Below, piece after piece: positions 34,773 to 42,982 of a stretch of DNA of 64,000 nt (positions within the stretch are counted from its first letter, which is position 1; the number at the start of each line of letters is the position of its first letter). Location: positions 62,001 through 126,000 of the forward strand of contig DATMRS010000020.1 in NCBI GenBank assembly GCA_035566015.1, written 5' to 3'. A program made the position numbers and the translations under genes. The DNA is from DATMRS01 sp035566015 (GTDB lineage: Bacteria; Pseudomonadota; Alphaproteobacteria; Sphingomonadales; Sphingomonadaceae). The notes below the pieces were generated by a model that saw only the letters and a program-made list of their open reading frames with translations, did not search any database and was not told the DNA's origin.

Positions 34773-35215
34773 TGGCGGAGTCCGATTGCGGGGCCGGCCA
34801 TCTGTTGCTGGTCGGCGATCCCGGCCCCGCGCTCGAAGTCGCGGCCGGCATGATGGGGGCGGCCCATACGGGGCTGTCGGTCCATCAGGCGAGCGTCGCG
34901 GCGCTCGATCGGCTGAACCGTTCGGGCAGGCCGCTGGTGATGGTCGACGTGCCGATCGATCTGGAGGACCTGCTGGCGCGCCTGCATGGCGGCGCGGGCG
35001 GCCGCGCCGCATCGCCGGCGGAAATCGCGCGGCCCGAAACGCTTGTCGGGCGCACCGTCGCTGATGTCGAGCGGGCGCTGATCCTCCAGACGCTGGCCCT
35101 GTGCCGCGGCAACCGGACCTCCGCCTCGACGATTCTCGGCATTTCGGTGCGCACCATGCGCAACAAGCTGCGCAGCTTCATCGAGGACGGGATTCCCGTC
35201 CTGCCCGCGCCCTGA
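34772..35215 (+). CDS. FlbD-like regulator lacking the AAA+ domain (receiver remnant plus Fis-type HTH)
   Basis: A 147-aa protein at the flbD position between fliN and flhA. Residues 1-70 look like a degenerate receiver domain (HLLLVGDPGPALEVA, then PLVMVDVPIDLEDLLARL). After a short linker, residues 91-140 match the C-terminal end of Caulobacter FlbD: LVGRTVADVERALI, the core CRGNRTSASTILGISVRTMR and NKLRSF, a Fis-type helix-turn-helix. FlbD is about 455 aa; the roughly 240-residue sigma-54-contacting AAA+ module (GESGSGKE Walker A, GAFTGA loop) is entirely missing. It can bind DNA but should not be able to remodel sigma-54 RNA polymerase. TGATG overlap with fliN. No sign of a frameshift. 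Confidence 0.8.
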   Translation: MAESDCGAGHLLLVGDPGPALEVAAGMMGAAHTGLSVHQASVAALDRLNRSGRPLVMVDVPIDLEDLLARLHGGAGGRAASPAEIARPETLVGRTVADVERALILQTLALCRGNRTSASTILGISVRTMRNKLRSFIEDGIPVLPAP

Positions 35216-35247
35216 TCGTCTCTCGCCCGCGCCAGGAAAACCAGTTC

Positions 35248-37329
35248 ATGCCCCCTCAGCTCCAACAGCTCCTGCAGCGGCTCGGCCCCAACCGCGATCT
35301 CGCGCTCGCCTTCGGCGTGATCGCGATCATCGCGATGCTGATCCTGCCGATGCCCGGCTGGATGCTCGATCTCGGCCTCGCCTTGTCGATCACCGTGTCG
35401 GTGCTGATCCTGATGACGGCGCTGTTCATTGAAAAGCCGATCCAGCTTTCGAGCTTTCCGACGATCCTGCTCATCACCACGATGCTGCGCCTCGGCCTCA
35501 ATCTCGCCTCGACGCGTCTGATCCTGGGCCATGGGCATGAGGGCTCGCACGCCGCCGGCGGGGTGATCGGCGCGTTCGGCGAATTCCTGATGGGCGGGGA
35601 GACGGTGATCGGCCTCACCATCTTCCTGATCCTCGTCGTCATCAATTTCGTCGTCATCACCAAGGGCGCGGGCCGCATCGCCGAAGTAGCGGCGCGCTTC
35701 AGCCTTGATGCCATGCCCGGCAAGCAGATGGCGATCGACGCCGATCTTTCCGCCGGCCTCATCACCGAGGCGGATGCGCGCGAGCGGCGTTCGGAGCTGG
35801 AGGCGGAGAGCGGCTTTTACGGCGCAATGGACGGCGCCTCCAAATTCGTGAAGGGCGACGCGGTCGCCGGCCTGGTCATCACCGCGATCAACATCGCCGT
35901 CGGCCTCGTCATCGGCGTGCTCATCCATGGCGTGCCGATCGGCGAGGCGTTCCGCACCTATACGGTGCTGACCGCCGGCGACGGGCTGGTGAGCCAGATT
36001 CCCGCGCTGATCGTCTCGACCGCCGCCGGCCTGCTGGTTTCGAAGGGGGGCGTCAGCGGCAAGACCGGATCGGCGCTCAGCGATCAGCTCGGCCGCTATC
36101 CCAAGGCGTTCGGCATGGCCGCCGTCCTGATGCTGGCGCTGGCGCTGATGCCGGGCCTGCCCTTCATGCCGTTCGCGACGCTGGCGGGTCTTTGCGGTTG
36201 GCTCGCCTGGTCGCTGGGGCAGAAGGCCGAGGCCGAGGCTGTCCGCGCACGCGCCGAACAGGCGCTGGCGCGGCAGGCCGCGACCCCGGCCGAGGAGCCG
36301 ATCCAGCAGACGCTCGCGATCGACGCGGTCCGGATCGAACTGGGCTATGCGCTGCTGCCGATCATCAATGATTCAACGACCGAACCGCGCCTCGACGATC
36401 AGGTGCGCGCGCTGCGCCGGCAAATGGCGATCGATTATGGCTTCGTGCTGCCGCCGGTGCGGATCATCGACAATATGGCGTTGAAGCCGAACGAATATGT
36501 CGTCCAGGTGAAGGAAACCGAAGTCGCGCGCGGCGAAATCCGTATCGACAAGCTTCTGGTCATCAATCCCGCCGGCGGCCCGCCGGGGCTGGCCGGAGAG
36601 GATACGCGCGAGCCTGTCTTCAACCTTCCCGCGCTGTGGATCGATCGTACCTTGCGCGATGAAGCAGGCCTGCGCGGGCTGACCGTCGTCGACAGCGGGA
36701 CGATCATCACCACGCACCTGACCGAGATCGTCAAGGATTCGATCGCCGATCTGCTTTCCTATGCCGAGACGCAGAACCTGCTGACCGAGGTGCACAAGGA
36801 ATCGGAAAAGCTGGTGGCCGATCTGGTGCCCGCGCGCATCTCGATCTCGGGCGTCCAGCGCATCCTCCAGAACCTGCTGGCCGAAGGCGTTTCGATCCGC
36901 GACATCCCCTCGATCCTCGAAGGCATAGCGGAGGCGACCGCCTTCACGCAGAATATCGCGCAGATGGCGGAGCATGTGCGCAGCCGCCTCGCCCGTCAGA
37001 TTTCCGCGCAGCAGACGCGCGACGGCACCATCCCCATCGTGACGCTCGCCCCGCGCTGGGACGAGGTGTTCGGCGAAAGCATTCTCGGCCAGGGTGACGA
37101 TCGTCACCTCGCCATGGCCCCGTCGCGGCTTCAGGAATTTATCGCGTCGGTGCGCGAGACATATGATCGTCTGGCGGCCGACGGGGAAATACCCTGCCTG
37201 CTCACCAGCCCGACGCTGCGGCCGTTCGTCCGCTCGATCATCGAGCGGGTGCGCCCCGCCACCGTGGTGCTCTCGCAGAACGAAATCCACACGCGCGCGC
37301 GCATCCGCACGCTGGGCATGGTCAGTTGA
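35248..37329 (+). CDS. flhA: Flagellar export gate protein FlhA
   Basis: Large membrane component of the flagellar type III export gate. The 693-aa product has eight membrane segments in the first 340 residues (for example LALAFGVIAIIAMLILPMPG), the conserved cytoplasmic FHIPEP-type loop (VITKGAGRIAEVAARFSLDAMPGKQMAID), and a C-terminal cytoplasmic domain (about 350-693) that docks export chaperones, with LLPIINDSTTEPRLD and ISIRGVQRILQNLL-like segments. ATG at 35248 with AGGAAA upstream. Last gene of fliF-fliN-FlbD-like-flhA, the same order as in Caulobacter. Confidence 0.95.
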   Translation: MPPQLQQLLQRLGPNRDLALAFGVIAIIAMLILPMPGWMLDLGLALSITVSVLILMTALFIEKPIQLSSFPTILLITTMLRLGLNLASTRLILGHGHEGSHAAGGVIGAFGEFLMGGETVIGLTIFLILVVINFVVITKGAGRIAEVAARFSLDAMPGKQMAIDADLSAGLITEADARERRSELEAESGFYGAMDGASKFVKGDAVAGLVITAINIAVGLVIGVLIHGVPIGEAFRTYTVLTAGDGLVSQIPALIVSTAAGLLVSKGGVSGKTGSALSDQLGRYPKAFGMAAVLMLALALMPGLPFMPFATLAGLCGWLAWSLGQKAEAEAVRARAEQALARQAATPAEEPIQQTLAIDAVRIELGYALLPIINDSTTEPRLDDQVRALRRQMAIDYGFVLPPVRIIDNMALKPNEYVVQVKETEVARGEIRIDKLLVINPAGGPPGLAGEDTREPVFNLPALWIDRTLRDEAGLRGLTVVDSGTIITTHLTEIVKDSIADLLSYAETQNLLTEVHKESEKLVADLVPARISISGVQRILQNLLAEGVSIRDIPSILEGIAEATAFTQNIAQMAEHVRSRLARQISAQQTRDGTIPIVTLAPRWDEVFGESILGQGDDRHLAMAPSRLQEFIASVRETYDRLAADGEIPCLLTSPTLRPFVRSIIERVRPATVVLSQNEIHTRARIRTLGMVS

Positions 37330-37364
37330 TCGGCCAGCCCGATCGCGCATGTCGTCGGGATTTA

Positions 37365-37374
37365 CTCCTATAAT
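37365..37374 (+). promoter_or_regulatory. Flagellar CTCCTATAAT promoter element, fliK-flgD
   Basis: Exact CTCCTATAAT, 35 bp before fliK and 35 bp after the flhA stop. No GGCAA-N3-TTGCC palindrome is seen next to it. Confidence 0.7.
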
Positions 37375-37409
37375 AAAGACAGGCGCCGTTACCGCAGGAT
37401 TATTGCCGA

Positions 37410-38753
37410 ATGAATGTCGTGCCGATCATCTCTCCTGCCGCTACCGGCCGCGCGGCGGACAGCCTTCCCGGCGAAACACCGTCGGCTTTCGGCGCTCTGC
37501 TGGGCGCGGCGTCGCTGATCCCCGTTGGGGGCGTAAGCCAGGATAAGGCAATCCCGGCTGCCACGGCCAAGGCGGCTGTGGCGCAGGCCGCCCCCGTGCC
37601 GGCGGCCACCACCCTCCCGCCCGGCGCCGCGCCGAAGGCCGATGCACCGATCGCGGCCGAAACGGCGACGGATGAAATGCCAACGATCCCGATCGCGGCC
37701 GACCCGCCAGGCGCATTGCCTGCGCCCATGGAAGCGCCGCCCTCGGAATCGAGCGCCGCGCCAGATGATCAGGTGGCCCCCGAGCCGTCTGATAACGCCC
37801 CCGTCACCGCGGAAAAGGACGGCACCGGAACGAACCGGGGCAAGGTCGCGGACGCCGCCATCGCCCTCCCGCCGTCGACGAAAAAGCCGGAGGCGAAGAG
37901 CGTGACGGTCGAAGTCGATTCGAAGAAGGAAACCGACAAAAAAGACAAGGAAGAAGCGGCCGATCCGCCCTCCCAACCCTCCTCGACCATGACGAACGGC
38001 CAGCAACCCACCACAACCATGGCGCCCATCGCCGCGCCAGCTACGAACTGGCAGGTCGACCACCCCACTGGCGATAAGCGCGTCGCCTCACCGAACATGC
38101 AGCATTCGCGGTCCCCGGCGATCGCCGCGACAAGCGGACCTGACGGCAGCGGCGGCGCTCCCCTGCCCGGGCATGACAATCTGCCTCCGCTACTCGCGAG
38201 CCAGACGCCCACCGCCAGCGCGAGGCCGGCGCTGATGCCGCAGGCAATGCCGCCCTACCCGCCGGCGCCCCCCACCCCCACTCCGGCAATCGTCGCGGCG
38301 CGGGCGGGGACGATCGGCCGCGATATCGGCGTCGAAATCGCCCGACAGGTTTCGGCCGGCCGAGACGAGGTGCTGATCCGCCTCGATCCCGCCGACATGG
38401 GACGCATTGACGTGCGCCTGTCGTTCGACAGCAAAGGCGGCCTGCATGCCTCGATGTCCGCCGACAGCCCGGCCGCGCTCGACCTGCTCCGCCGCGACGC
38501 CGGCGATCTCGGCCGCGCGCTCACCGATGCGGGCATCAGAGCGGACGCTTCTTCCTTCCGCTTCGACAGCCGCAACAGCGCCGCCGGGCAGTTCGCCCAG
38601 CAGCAACAGCAACAGGGGCAGCGGGGTCATGGCGGCGGAAAGTCGCGCGGCGGATCGCGTCATGCCATTGACGGCATCGGCGCCCCGATCGGCAGCGCCG
38701 CCCCTCTTTACCGACAGTTCCGCGCGAGCGGCCGCATAGACATGATGGCATAG
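37410..38753 (+). CDS. fliK: Flagellar hook-length control protein FliK
   Basis: Secreted molecular ruler that ends hook growth and switches export specificity. The 447-aa product is Ala/Pro-rich and low-complexity for about 290 residues, as usual. The C-terminal Flg_hook domain (about 295-390) is recognisable: QVSAGRDEVLIRLDPADMGR, IDVRLSFDSKGGLHASM and LRRDAGDLGRALTDAGI. A Gln/Gly-rich stretch follows. Assignment depends on that domain and on flgD lying 11 bp downstream. Confidence 0.88.
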   Translation: MNVVPIISPAATGRAADSLPGETPSAFGALLGAASLIPVGGVSQDKAIPAATAKAAVAQAAPVPAATTLPPGAAPKADAPIAAETATDEMPTIPIAADPPGALPAPMEAPPSESSAAPDDQVAPEPSDNAPVTAEKDGTGTNRGKVADAAIALPPSTKKPEAKSVTVEVDSKKETDKKDKEEAADPPSQPSSTMTNGQQPTTTMAPIAAPATNWQVDHPTGDKRVASPNMQHSRSPAIAATSGPDGSGGAPLPGHDNLPPLLASQTPTASARPALMPQAMPPYPPAPPTPTPAIVAARAGTIGRDIGVEIARQVSAGRDEVLIRLDPADMGRIDVRLSFDSKGGLHASMSADSPAALDLLRRDAGDLGRALTDAGIRADASSFRFDSRNSAAGQFAQQQQQQGQRGHGGGKSRGGSRHAIDGIGAPIGSAAPLYRQFRASGRIDMMA

Positions 38754-38764
38754 GACATTTCGAG

Positions 38765-39448
38765 ATGACCAGCATTCCCGCAACCACCGATTCCTCGCCG
38801 GGCACCGCCTCGACGGCGTCGCAAAACACGATCACGCCCGACTTCAATATGTTCCTGCAATTGCTGACGGCGCAGATGCAGAATCAGGATCCGCTCGATC
38901 CGATGGACACCGCCCAATATACCCAGCAGCTCGTCCAATATTCGCAGGTTGAGCAGGCGATGCAACAGACGGGGACGCTGAAAAGTATCCTCGCTAATCT
39001 TTCCGGGCAGGGCATGTCGCAGGCGTCGGCCTTCATCGGGCGCGAGGCACGCTTCGACACCAATATCGCGGGGCTCGACGGGAGCAATCCGGCACAATGG
39101 ACCTATGCGGCCGATCAGAAGCCCGCCTCGCTCGTCGCGACGATCAAGGATGCGACGGGTACGGTCGTCAACACCATGACGCTCGATCCGGCGAGCGAAG
39201 GCCGCTTCGCGTGGGACGGGACCAAAGCAGACGGCAGCCACGCCACCGACGGCGCCTACGCCCTCACCTTGGCGGCGAAGGACGCGCAGGGCGCGGACAT
39301 TCCTATGACGATCAATTCGGTCGGCATCGTCAAGGATGTCGTGACCGACGGCAGCAACGTCATGCTGGGCGTGAACGGGCTACGCCTCTCGACCACCGGG
39401 CTCATCGCCATCTCGACGCCGGCTTCGGTCGATTCAGGCGCAGGCTGA
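38765..39448 (+). CDS. flgD: Flagellar hook-capping protein FlgD
   Basis: Scaffold that caps the growing hook. A 227-aa protein with the typical N-terminal motif FNMFLQLLTAQMQNQDPLDP (about 28-47), then DTAQYTQQLVQYSQVEQ, and a C-terminal tudor/FnIII-like hybrid domain with FAWDGTKADGSHATDGAYAL. It follows fliK closely and shares its promoter. A terminator lies downstream. Confidence 0.95.
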   Translation: MTSIPATTDSSPGTASTASQNTITPDFNMFLQLLTAQMQNQDPLDPMDTAQYTQQLVQYSQVEQAMQQTGTLKSILANLSGQGMSQASAFIGREARFDTNIAGLDGSNPAQWTYAADQKPASLVATIKDATGTVVNTMTLDPASEGRFAWDGTKADGSHATDGAYALTLAAKDAQGADIPMTINSVGIVKDVVTDGSNVMLGVNGLRLSTTGLIAISTPASVDSGAG

Positions 39449-39515
39449 TCGAGCGGCTCCGTGCACGGGGCGATGCCGCAACGATGCAAGCCATCGGATG
39501 TCCGCTGTCATGAGC

Positions 39516-39547
39516 CGATCCCGGCCGCCCCCCGGCGACCGGGATCG
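39516..39547. terminator. Bidirectional terminator between flgD and the 131-aa gene
   Basis: 9-bp arms CGATCCCGG / CCGGGATCG (39516-39524 and 39539-39547) with a 14-nt loop, between convergent genes. No clear U-tract on the plus side. Confidence 0.55.
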
Positions 39548-39552
39548 ACGCT

Positions 39553-39948
39553 TTATGCGGAGGCCGAAGTATGGCGTCCCAATATGCGGCCGCCGCCCCA
39601 CGGAACATCGAGCGCCGGCCTGACCGCCGCCGGCCTGTCGTCCGCGCCGAACAGCCTGCCCGGACGACTGCCCAGATGGACATCGAAGTCGACTAGGTCG
39701 CAGCCTTCGACAGCCTTTGGCAACGTGAGCGTCGCCAGGCAGTCATTGATGACCGGATCGTCGATCGGCCCGATCGTCTCGTCCACGTCATCCGATTCCA
39801 GGCCGCCGCTATAAAGCTGCTGTGCCGCGGCGCGCCAGAGCGACGCCACGTCCTGCACGGTAAGTTTCAGGATAACCTCATATTCGGTTAATGACTTCTC
39901 TTGTTGGGAGCTTGTTTCGCTCCCCCCGCGACCCAAACAGGAGTTCAT
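39553..39948 (-). CDS. Small hypothetical protein in the flagellar island
   Basis: A 131-aa predicted cytoplasmic protein, no membrane segment or signal. ATG at 39948 has AGGTG about 5 bp upstream, which supports real translation. The core TEYEVILKLTVQDVASLWRAA, the acidic GGLESDDVDETIGPIDDP and CDLVDFDVHLG look like a folded mixed alpha/beta domain. The last 30 residues are basic and less conserved-looking. I do not recognise the family. It is convergent with flgD and divergent from the HAD-protein gene across a 366-bp, partly AT-rich gap. Confidence 0.6.
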   Translation of the reverse strand: MNSCLGRGGSETSSQQEKSLTEYEVILKLTVQDVASLWRAAAQQLYSGGLESDDVDETIGPIDDPVINDCLATLTLPKAVEGCDLVDFDVHLGSRPGRLFGADDRPAAVRPALDVPWGGGRILGRHTSASA

Positions 39949-40314
39949 CTACACCTCGTTCAAAAGCAAAGGTTTCCCTTTAGCTCCGCCCCCACCCCTG
40001 GTGACGGATGATGCCGATCCTTCAGGATCGATGCCATCGTGCCGATCTCTCCTCCATGAGAAAAGGTTAACCAACTAAGGAATTTCACCTATATCATCCC
40101 ATAATATATTTTTGTTGCGTTAATGAAACATTTTTTTGCACTTGGGCAGTAGCGAACCTTGCCGTTCCGACGACGCAACCCTTCGCCCCCTTTCGATGGA
40201 GGGACCGGAGGACGCGAACTTCCTTGCGAAGACGGTTAACGCGGTTGGGCCCCAATTCATCCTATACTTATGAAGTGAGGCCCGCGTGCGGGCGCCCTGC
40301 CGCCGAGGACAAGC
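39949..40314. promoter_or_regulatory. AT-rich divergent control region upstream of the HAD-protein gene
   Basis: 366 bp without a gene. An AT-rich core (about 40055-40140) contains ATCCCATAAT (40096-40105), one base off the flagellar element, directly after CACCTATATC. The best element is ATCCTATACT (40259-40268), 47 bp before the HAD gene. The rest shows no repeats or hairpins I could support. Confidence 0.5.
40259..40268 (+). promoter_or_regulatory. Flagellar-type ATCCTATACT element, HAD-protein gene
   Basis: ATCCTATACT differs from the flagellar consensus at two positions, one of which (A for C at the first base) is shared with the flbT and chemoreceptor sites. Leader to the start codon about 40 nt, as at the other sites. 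Confidence 0.5.
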
Positions 40315-42702
40315 ATGATCAAGGATTCGATCCGCGCCATCGCCCTGCCGGACCTTCTGGCCCGCATACCTGATGAAATCACCTGCCTCTCGCTGGATTG
40401 TTTCGACACGCTGCTGTGGCGCAACGTCAACGCGCCGATCGACATATTCGCCACGCTGCCCTTAGCGGGAGGCGCCGTCGAGCCGCGCGCCTGGGCCGAA
40501 AGCAAGGCGCGCCGGTTAGCGCCGCATGTCCACGGTCGTTACGAAGTCACGCTCGACGAGATCCACGCCGAACTGGCGCCCGACGCGTCGGCAGCCGAAC
40601 GCGAGGCGATGGCGCGCGCCGAACTCGATGCCGAGGCACGACACTGTTACGCCTTTGCGCCGACGCGGGACCTGATCGTCGACGCGAAACGGCGCGGCCT
40701 TGACGTCATCATCGTATCCGACACCTATCTGTCGGAAGCGCGCTTGCGCGACCTGATCGCCCGCACCGCCGGTCCGGACCTGCTCGCTATGGTGGATCGC
40801 ATATTCTGCTCCTGCGAATATGGCGTGTCGAAGGCGGGCGGGTTGTTCGGGCATGTCCTGTCGACGCTCGACATCCCGCCGTCGGCGATGCTTCATGTCG
40901 GCGACAATCCAATCGCCGATCAGGAAGCACCCGAAAAACTGGGCATCCATAGCGTCCATCTGAAGCAGTTCGATGCCGAGGCGGAGCAGCGGCTGCGTCT
41001 CGAAGCGGCGGCGGCGACATTGATGGAGCCGTCGACCCGGATCACGACGCCGCTTCTCCAGACGCATCGGCCGCAGCTTGCACTGCGAATGCAGGACGAT
41101 CCGGCCTTCACACTGGGCTACGACGTGCTCGGCCCGCTCCTGCACGGCTTCGCTTCCTGGCTCCGCGACGAGGCGGACGCCATGGAGGCGCGCGAAGGCA
41201 AGCCGGTCAAGCTGCTCTTCCTGTTGCGCGACGGTCATCTGCCGGCGGAGGCTTTTACCGCGCTTTTCCCCGACCGGGCGGATCGCATCGCCGCGGTGGA
41301 GATCAGCCGCTTCACCGCGACCGCCGCGAGCTTCACCGACAAGGCAGCCATCGACGATTATCTGAACCCCAATCTGATGCCCGGCCTACGCAGCACCGCG
41401 CTATTCGCCAAGCAGATGCTGCTGGAAGAGGACGAGTGGGTGAAGCTCTCACAGCGCACAACCGTCAATGATTTCGGCAAGAAGATCGCGCTGCCCTCCA
41501 ACACGCGCAAGATCGTCACCCGATCCGGCAAGTTTGCGGAGCGCCTGTTCGCGCATCTGCGCGCGCACGGTGTCGAGGATGGCGACGCGGTGATGCTGAT
41601 CGATCTGGGCTATAACGGATCGGTTCAGAACGTGATCGAGCCGGTCCTGCGGTCAGGCATGGGCCTGACAGTCGCCGGGCGCTACCTGCTGCTGCGCGAG
41701 ATGCAGCGCTCCGGCCTCGACAAGAAGGGTTTCTTCGACGTCCGCCATTATGATTTCAAGGCGCTCTTCGCCTTGTCCGAGGACATCTCGATCCTTGAGC
41801 AATTCTGTACGGTAGCCCAAGGCTCGGTGGTCGATTATACGCGCGACGGCACGCCGATCCGCAGCGACAATGGCGTGAAGGGGGCGCAGAGCGACTGCCG
41901 CGAACAGGCGCAGCAGGCCTGCCTCGCCTTCGTGCGGAACGCGGGCGAAGGCATGGTCCGCCCGCCGCTCTCGAACGATGCCGACGCATATCGGCGGACG
42001 GCAATGGCGGCGCTCGCGCGGCTGTTGTTCCTGCCGATCGCGAGCGAGGTCGCGCTGCTCGAGGCCTTCAACCATGACGTGAACATGGGCACCGGCATTC
42101 TCGTCCCGATGGTGGACGTGGACGCCGCCAGCGAAGGGCTTCGCCGCCGGGGCCTCTTCTACATCAAGGATGCCTCGCGCATCTTCCTGCCCGGCGAGTT
42201 GCAGCGCCACGGCCTGCCGATCAATCTTTCAATCCTCAGCTCACGCCGCTTCGGCCTCGACCTACGCAAGACCGATTTCGACGTCGGCGCGATCGAGTTG
42301 CCAATCGCGCTGCTCGACGGGGGCGGCAACACCACCCAGACGATCGAGGCGCACCCGACGGCGGAGGGCTATTATCACGCGGTGATCCCGATCGGCGCCA
42401 GCCGCTATTCGATCGGCCTGCGCCTGGGCCTGCTGTTCGATTATGTGCAGATCGAGGAGGTGGGTTTCCAGCCGGTCCACGAATTCATGTCGCCGAAGAT
42501 CAAGGAACGGATCACCCCGGCAGTGCCGATCTATGACGCGATGGAGGAAATCGCGCCCGGCCTCTTCCGCGTCAATGGGAGGCACGCCTTCATGCTGGTG
42601 CCGCCGCCGACCGACCATGGCGACACGCCGATGCTACTGAGCGTCGTCTTCCGCCCGATCGTCGCCCGTAACGGCGCAGCGCTGCGCAAGCAGGCCGCTT
42701 AA
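40315..42702 (+). CDS. HAD-superfamily protein with a large C-terminal domain (COG5610-like)
   Basis: A 795-aa soluble protein. Residues 20-225 form a HAD-type hydrolase: motif I LSLDCFDTLLWR, motif II IIVSDTYLS, the Lys of VSKAGGLFGHVL and motif IV MLHVGDNPIADQ, so the catalytic residues are intact. A second conserved domain begins at about 300 (VKLLFLLRDGHLPAEAFTALF, IDLGYNGSVQNVIEP). The last 200 residues are beta-rich and unrecognised. Similar HAD proteins occur in surface-polysaccharide loci. Here it is convergent with the flagellin gene and has a flagellar-type promoter element, which hints at a role in flagellin modification or filament export. That is inference. GAGGA precedes the ATG. 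Confidence 0.75.
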   Translation: MIKDSIRAIALPDLLARIPDEITCLSLDCFDTLLWRNVNAPIDIFATLPLAGGAVEPRAWAESKARRLAPHVHGRYEVTLDEIHAELAPDASAAEREAMARAELDAEARHCYAFAPTRDLIVDAKRRGLDVIIVSDTYLSEARLRDLIARTAGPDLLAMVDRIFCSCEYGVSKAGGLFGHVLSTLDIPPSAMLHVGDNPIADQEAPEKLGIHSVHLKQFDAEAEQRLRLEAAAATLMEPSTRITTPLLQTHRPQLALRMQDDPAFTLGYDVLGPLLHGFASWLRDEADAMEAREGKPVKLLFLLRDGHLPAEAFTALFPDRADRIAAVEISRFTATAASFTDKAAIDDYLNPNLMPGLRSTALFAKQMLLEEDEWVKLSQRTTVNDFGKKIALPSNTRKIVTRSGKFAERLFAHLRAHGVEDGDAVMLIDLGYNGSVQNVIEPVLRSGMGLTVAGRYLLLREMQRSGLDKKGFFDVRHYDFKALFALSEDISILEQFCTVAQGSVVDYTRDGTPIRSDNGVKGAQSDCREQAQQACLAFVRNAGEGMVRPPLSNDADAYRRTAMAALARLLFLPIASEVALLEAFNHDVNMGTGILVPMVDVDAASEGLRRRGLFYIKDASRIFLPGELQRHGLPINLSILSSRRFGLDLRKTDFDVGAIELPIALLDGGGNTTQTIEAHPTAEGYYHAVIPIGASRYSIGLRLGLLFDYVQIEEVGFQPVHEFMSPKIKERITPAVPIYDAMEEIAPGLFRVNGRHAFMLVPPPTDHGDTPMLLSVVFRPIVARNGAALRKQAA

Positions 42703-42757
42703 TGCGGGTTTGATCTTCGCCCCGCGACCGGCGACGGTCCCTTGTTGTAAATGGAGA

Positions 42758-42787
42758 GGCGGTATGGCGGTGCCATGCCGCCTTCTT
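42758..42787 (+). terminator. Terminator of the HAD-protein gene
   Basis: Stem GGCGG-t-ATGGC / GCCAT-g-CCGCC (42758-42782) followed by TTCTT, 55 bp after the stop. Confidence 0.7.
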
Positions 42788-42900
42788 CGCATTCAGGGCA
42801 GGGTGGGGACAAGCATCCGCCCGCCAGAGCATAGTGCTCGATTTAGCCTGTCTCTGCCGATTAAACAGCCGATCCGTTCCGAAAGCAACGGCATGAACAG

Positions 42901-42933
42901 AAAAGACCGGGGCGACTTGCCGTCGCCCCGGTC
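42901..42933 (-). terminator. Flagellin gene terminator
   Basis: Perfect 12-bp stem GACCGGGGCGAC / GTCGCCCCGGTC (42905-42916 and 42922-42933); on the minus strand it ends in TTTTC. 50 bp after the flagellin stop. Confidence 0.9.
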
Positions 42934-42982
42934 TCCTGAACGATCCGCCCCCCGAGAGGGGAAGGGGGCATCCCGCCTGATC

